Shown here: positions 6,401 through 7,876 of the stretch, piece by piece
Numbering within the stretch: the stretch's first letter is position 1
Layout of the letters: each line of letters begins with the position of its first letter
Assembly: GCA_025057715.1 (NCBI GenBank)
Contig: JANWVD010000031.1
Span: 1 to 7,876 of the forward strand
Source: Aquificaceae bacterium
Lineage (GTDB): Bacteria; Aquificota; Aquificia; Aquificales; Aquificaceae
Direction of reading: 5' to 3'
Length of the DNA stretch: 7,876 nucleotides
The notes under the pieces: model-generated
Databases searched by the model: none
The model's input: only the letters and a program-made list of their open reading frames with translations
What the model was told of the DNA's origin: nothing
Position numbers and translations under genes: made by a program

Positions 6401-6644
6401 CGCCCTGAGATGTTCTTGCAAGGTGCAAGGTTCCTGCTTTTATTTCTAAATAATCCCCCGCCTCTAGCTCGTATGTGTCGGTCTTGGTCTTTATAGTAAC
6501 GCTTCCGCTAAGGACGAATCTAACCTCGTCAAATCTATGGCTATGCCAATCATAGAATGTCCCAGGCGGGTCGCTCCATACATAAAAGCCAGTATAGCCA
6601 AGGGATTTTAAAAACTCCCTTGCGCTCTTTTCATCTGCTGGCAA
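6366..6644 (-). CDS. Small single-domain cupin protein
   Basis: This 92-residue protein is one conserved cupin barrel. Motif 1 fits G(X)5HXH(X)3E(X)6G exactly (Gly28, His34, His36, Glu40, Gly47). Motif 2 keeps Gly63, Gly71 and His74 but has Lys in place of the usual Pro and lacks the final Asn. The three His and Glu40 could bind a metal ion. Function cannot be told from this; small cupins include dioxygenases, isomerases, sugar-binding and sensor proteins. The start is a TTG at 6644, supported by a very strong Shine-Dalgarno (AAGGAGGTG) 8 nt upstream inside the end of sucC. The gene overlaps sucC by 14 bp and is presumably made from the same mRNA, in the place where sucD would normally be. 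Its last codons overlap the end of tyrA on the other strand. Confidence 0.85.
   Translation of the reverse strand: MPADEKSAREFLKSLGYTGFYVWSDPPGTFYDWHSHRFDEVRFVLSGSVTIKTKTDTYELEAGDYLEIKAGTLHLARTSQGVTYLCAHKESA
6376..6393. repeat. Inverted repeat inside the tyrA/cupin convergent overlap
   Basis: TCTTTGTG and CACAAAGA are perfect 8-base arms separated by AG. The palindrome sits where the two convergent genes share DNA, so their C-termini read similarly: LCEHK in TyrA and LCAHK in the cupin. It is not followed by a T-tract on either strand, so it is not a typical intrinsic terminator, but it is the only structured element between the converging transcription units. Confidence 0.6.
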
Positions 6645-7782
6645 TCTCTGCGCACCTCCTTGCGCCCTCCATCATATCGCTAACTATGATAAACTCAAAG
6701 CCGGAATTTAAAAGCATTGCCTTGCCCTCCTCTACGTTTGTGCCTTCCATCCTAACCACGACGGGCAATTTAACGTTTAGCTCTTTCAATGCGCTTATTA
6801 GACCGTCTGCTAACCTATCGCATCTTAAAATCCCGCCAAAGATGTTTACGAAAATGACCTTCACATCCGGGTCTGAGGTAAGAATCTTAAAAGCGCTTGC
6901 TATTTGCTCCTTGCTTGCGCCCCCGCCAACGTCTAAGAAGTTTGCCGGATTTGCGCCTGCTAACTTTATTGCGTCCATGGTCGTCATTGCAAGCCCGGCG
7001 CCATTGACCATGCACCCAACATTGCCAGATAGCTTTACATAGTTCAATTTTTCTGCTTTTGCCTTTACTTCCAGCATCTCAAGCTGGGTTTGGTCTTCGA
7101 GTTTTAGAATCTCTTGCTGACGAAAGAGGGCATTATCGTCAACTTCGAGCTTTGCATCAAGCAATACTAAGTTCCCATCCTCATCTTCAATTAGCGGGTT
7201 AATCTCAAGAAGGCTTAAGTCAAGCTTTCTATATATTGCCAAAAGACCGTTAACTATCGGCTTTAGCTTCTTAAAATCAAGCGATAGCTTGCTTGAGAGG
7301 TATCTTATTTGAAAGTCAGAAACTTCAGAGCATGGGTCAATGCTTAGCTTTAAGATTGCTTCTGGACGCTCCTTTGCTAGCTCTTCTATCTCCATCCCGC
7401 CCTCTGCGCTTGCGACCAAAACCTCCTTTGAGATTTCCCTATCTGTGCTAATAGAGAGGTATATCTCGCGCTTTATCTTGGAGGCTTTTTCTATAAGCAA
7501 TTTATTAACAATCTTTCCGCTCGGGCATTGGGGCGTTATGAGCACCTTGCCAAGGAGCTCTGAGGCTTTTAAATGCAGTTCTTCAAAAGTTTTTACCACC
7601 TTGACCCCGCCGGCTTTGCCCCTTGCGCCGCAATGCACTTGAGCCTTTACCACAAGCGGAAAATCGCCAAGATTCTGAGCTGCTTGGTCTAACTCCTCAA
7701 GGCTCGAGACGACAACGCCGTCTGGCACCAATAGTCCAGCGCCTTTTAAAATCTCTTTAGCTTGATACTCGTGAAGAAGCAT
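6631..7782 (-). CDS. sucC: Succinyl-CoA ligase (ADP-forming) beta subunit
   Basis: With SucD, SucC interconverts succinyl-CoA and succinate with substrate-level ATP synthesis in the TCA cycle (oxidative or reductive). The length of 383 residues and the start MLLHEYQAKEIL are typical. The ATP-grasp domain has Lys46 and the loop HCGARGKAGG (50-59); most relatives have HAGGRGKAGG, so Ala53 replaces a usual Gly. The metal-binding residues correspond to Asn195 in EINPL and Asp209 in LDAKLEVDDNALFR. The ligase domain has GNVGCMVNGAGLAM (253-266), NFLDVGGGA (281-289) and the power-helix region VNIFGGILRCD (about 312-322). The gene begins with ATG at 7782 with no Shine-Dalgarno and a -10-like element 7 nt upstream. 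It is followed by a cupin gene rather than sucD, which is normally the next gene, so the alpha subunit must be elsewhere. Citryl-CoA synthetase large subunits are related, but this length and these motifs fit ordinary SucC. Confidence 0.95.
   Translation of the reverse strand: MLLHEYQAKEILKGAGLLVPDGVVVSSLEELDQAAQNLGDFPLVVKAQVHCGARGKAGGVKVVKTFEELHLKASELLGKVLITPQCPSGKIVNKLLIEKASKIKREIYLSISTDREISKEVLVASAEGGMEIEELAKERPEAILKLSIDPCSEVSDFQIRYLSSKLSLDFKKLKPIVNGLLAIYRKLDLSLLEINPLIEDEDGNLVLLDAKLEVDDNALFRQQEILKLEDQTQLEMLEVKAKAEKLNYVKLSGNVGCMVNGAGLAMTTMDAIKLAGANPANFLDVGGGASKEQIASAFKILTSDPDVKVIFVNIFGGILRCDRLADGLISALKELNVKLPVVVRMEGTNVEEGKAMLLNSGFEFIIVSDMMEGARRCAEIASR
6653..6661 (-). promoter_or_regulatory. 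Near-perfect Shine-Dalgarno deciding the cupin TTG start
   Basis: Read on the minus strand the sequence is AAGGAGGTG, a nine-base match to the canonical anti-Shine-Dalgarno complement, ending 8 nt before the TTG at 6644. It lies within the last codons of sucC and supports both the rare TTG start and real translation of this short gene. Confidence 0.8.
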
Positions 7783-7789
7783 TCAAAGG

Positions 7790-7798
7790 ATTTTATCA
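7790..7798 (-). promoter_or_regulatory. Candidate extended -10 promoter for sucC, leaderless geometry
   Basis: On the minus strand the sequence reads TGATAAAAT: a TGn extension plus TAAAAT (five of six -10 matches). It ends exactly 7 nt before the sucC ATG, so transcription should begin at or next to the A of the start codon. The -35 region (7818-7813, TTCGTC) is poor, which the extended -10 could offset. It shares two bases with the opposing -10 at 7794-7799. Confidence 0.5.
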
Positions 7799-7799
7799 T
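7794..7799 (+). promoter_or_regulatory. Candidate -10 for the right-edge ORF, leaderless geometry
   Basis: TATCAT fits TANNNT and ends exactly 7 nt before the GTG at 7807; no Shine-Dalgarno lies in the intervening TAATATT. No -35 was found at 16-18 bp; a TTGATA at 7762-7767 is too far upstream (26 bp). Evidence is geometry and analogy with the other starts in the window. Confidence 0.35.
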
Positions 7800-7806
7800 T
7801 AATATT

Positions 7807-7876
7807 GTGAGAGACGAACTTTTAAAAGTTATCATATCTTCCGGTTTTGAGGTCAAACCCTTAGGCAAGGGGAGAT
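7807..7876 (+). CDS. Start of an unidentified gene (runs off right edge)
   Basis: An open frame from a GTG at 7807 gives 23 complete residues, beginning (M)RDELLKVIISSGFEVKPLGKGR, with no stop before the edge. It looks like a normal amphipathic helix-strand protein start and lies 24 bp from the divergent sucC start, matching the 23-bp divergent gap at aspS. Too little is visible to name a family. It could be an unused frame, but leaving this DNA non-coding would be out of keeping with such a dense window. Confidence 0.5.
   Translation, partial: MRDELLKVIISSGFEVKPLGKGR

Noticed and set aside
6557..7042. Plus-strand open frame of 161 codons opposite sucC
   Set aside because: sucC on the other strand is unmistakable; this frame is Ser/Pro/Ile-rich low-complexity translation typical of an antisense shadow.
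7340..7642. Plus-strand open frame of 100 codons opposite the sucC N-terminal half
   Set aside because: It is antisense to conserved ATP-grasp sequence, with no ribosome site or recognisable domain.
1..7876. tRNA or rRNA genes, CRISPR arrays, insertion sequences, phage or defence genes
   Set aside because: No cloverleaf-like, repeat-spacer or transposase signatures were seen; nearly all of the DNA is accounted for by housekeeping genes.

Overview
The window is a very compact piece of a bacterial chromosome. Almost every base is coding, and neighbouring genes overlap or sit within about 25 bp of each other. A lipid A kinase (lpxK, partial) points to a Gram-negative cell with lipopolysaccharide. 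Base composition looks moderately AT-rich by eye and even throughout, with no sign of recent transfer. I cannot name the phylum. From memory, the LpxK N-terminus and TyrA look closest to Aquifex-like or Campylobacterota-like proteins, but this is an impression rather than a search result. The AspRS carries hallmarks of the non-discriminating type.

Layout. (1) Minus strand, 1-1111: a polytopic membrane protein of the LPG_synthase_TM/UPF0104 flippase-like family, followed by the start of lpxK, whose TTG start overlaps the stop of the membrane gene; this is an envelope pair. (2) Plus strand, 1135-6400: aspS, a 135-residue unknown protein, a YhcC/YtqA-type radical SAM enzyme, pyrC (class I dihydroorotase) and tyrA (prephenate dehydrogenase). 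All five are separated by at most 24 bp or overlap. It reads as one housekeeping operon for translation, pyrimidine and tyrosine synthesis, with a possible second promoter before pyrC. (3) Minus strand, 6366-7782: sucC (succinyl-CoA ligase beta subunit) followed by a small single-domain cupin that overlaps it; sucD is not next to sucC. (4) Plus strand from 7807: the first 23 codons of an unidentified gene, divergent from sucC.

The most interesting signal is in the start regions. Four genes at the head of actual or possible transcription units (aspS, pyrC, sucC and the right-edge ORF) have a TANNNT -10-like hexamer exactly 7 nt before the start codon and no Shine-Dalgarno sequence. Transcription would then begin at or next to the start codon, giving leaderless mRNAs. 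By contrast, two operon-internal genes (the 135-residue unknown and the cupin) have strong Shine-Dalgarno sequences. Both divergent gaps (23 and 24 bp) have overlapping -10 elements facing both ways. The convergent tyrA/cupin pair overlaps by 35 bp across a palindrome. No intrinsic terminator, RNA gene, mobile element or CRISPR array was seen, and no stretch over 300 bases lacks a gene.
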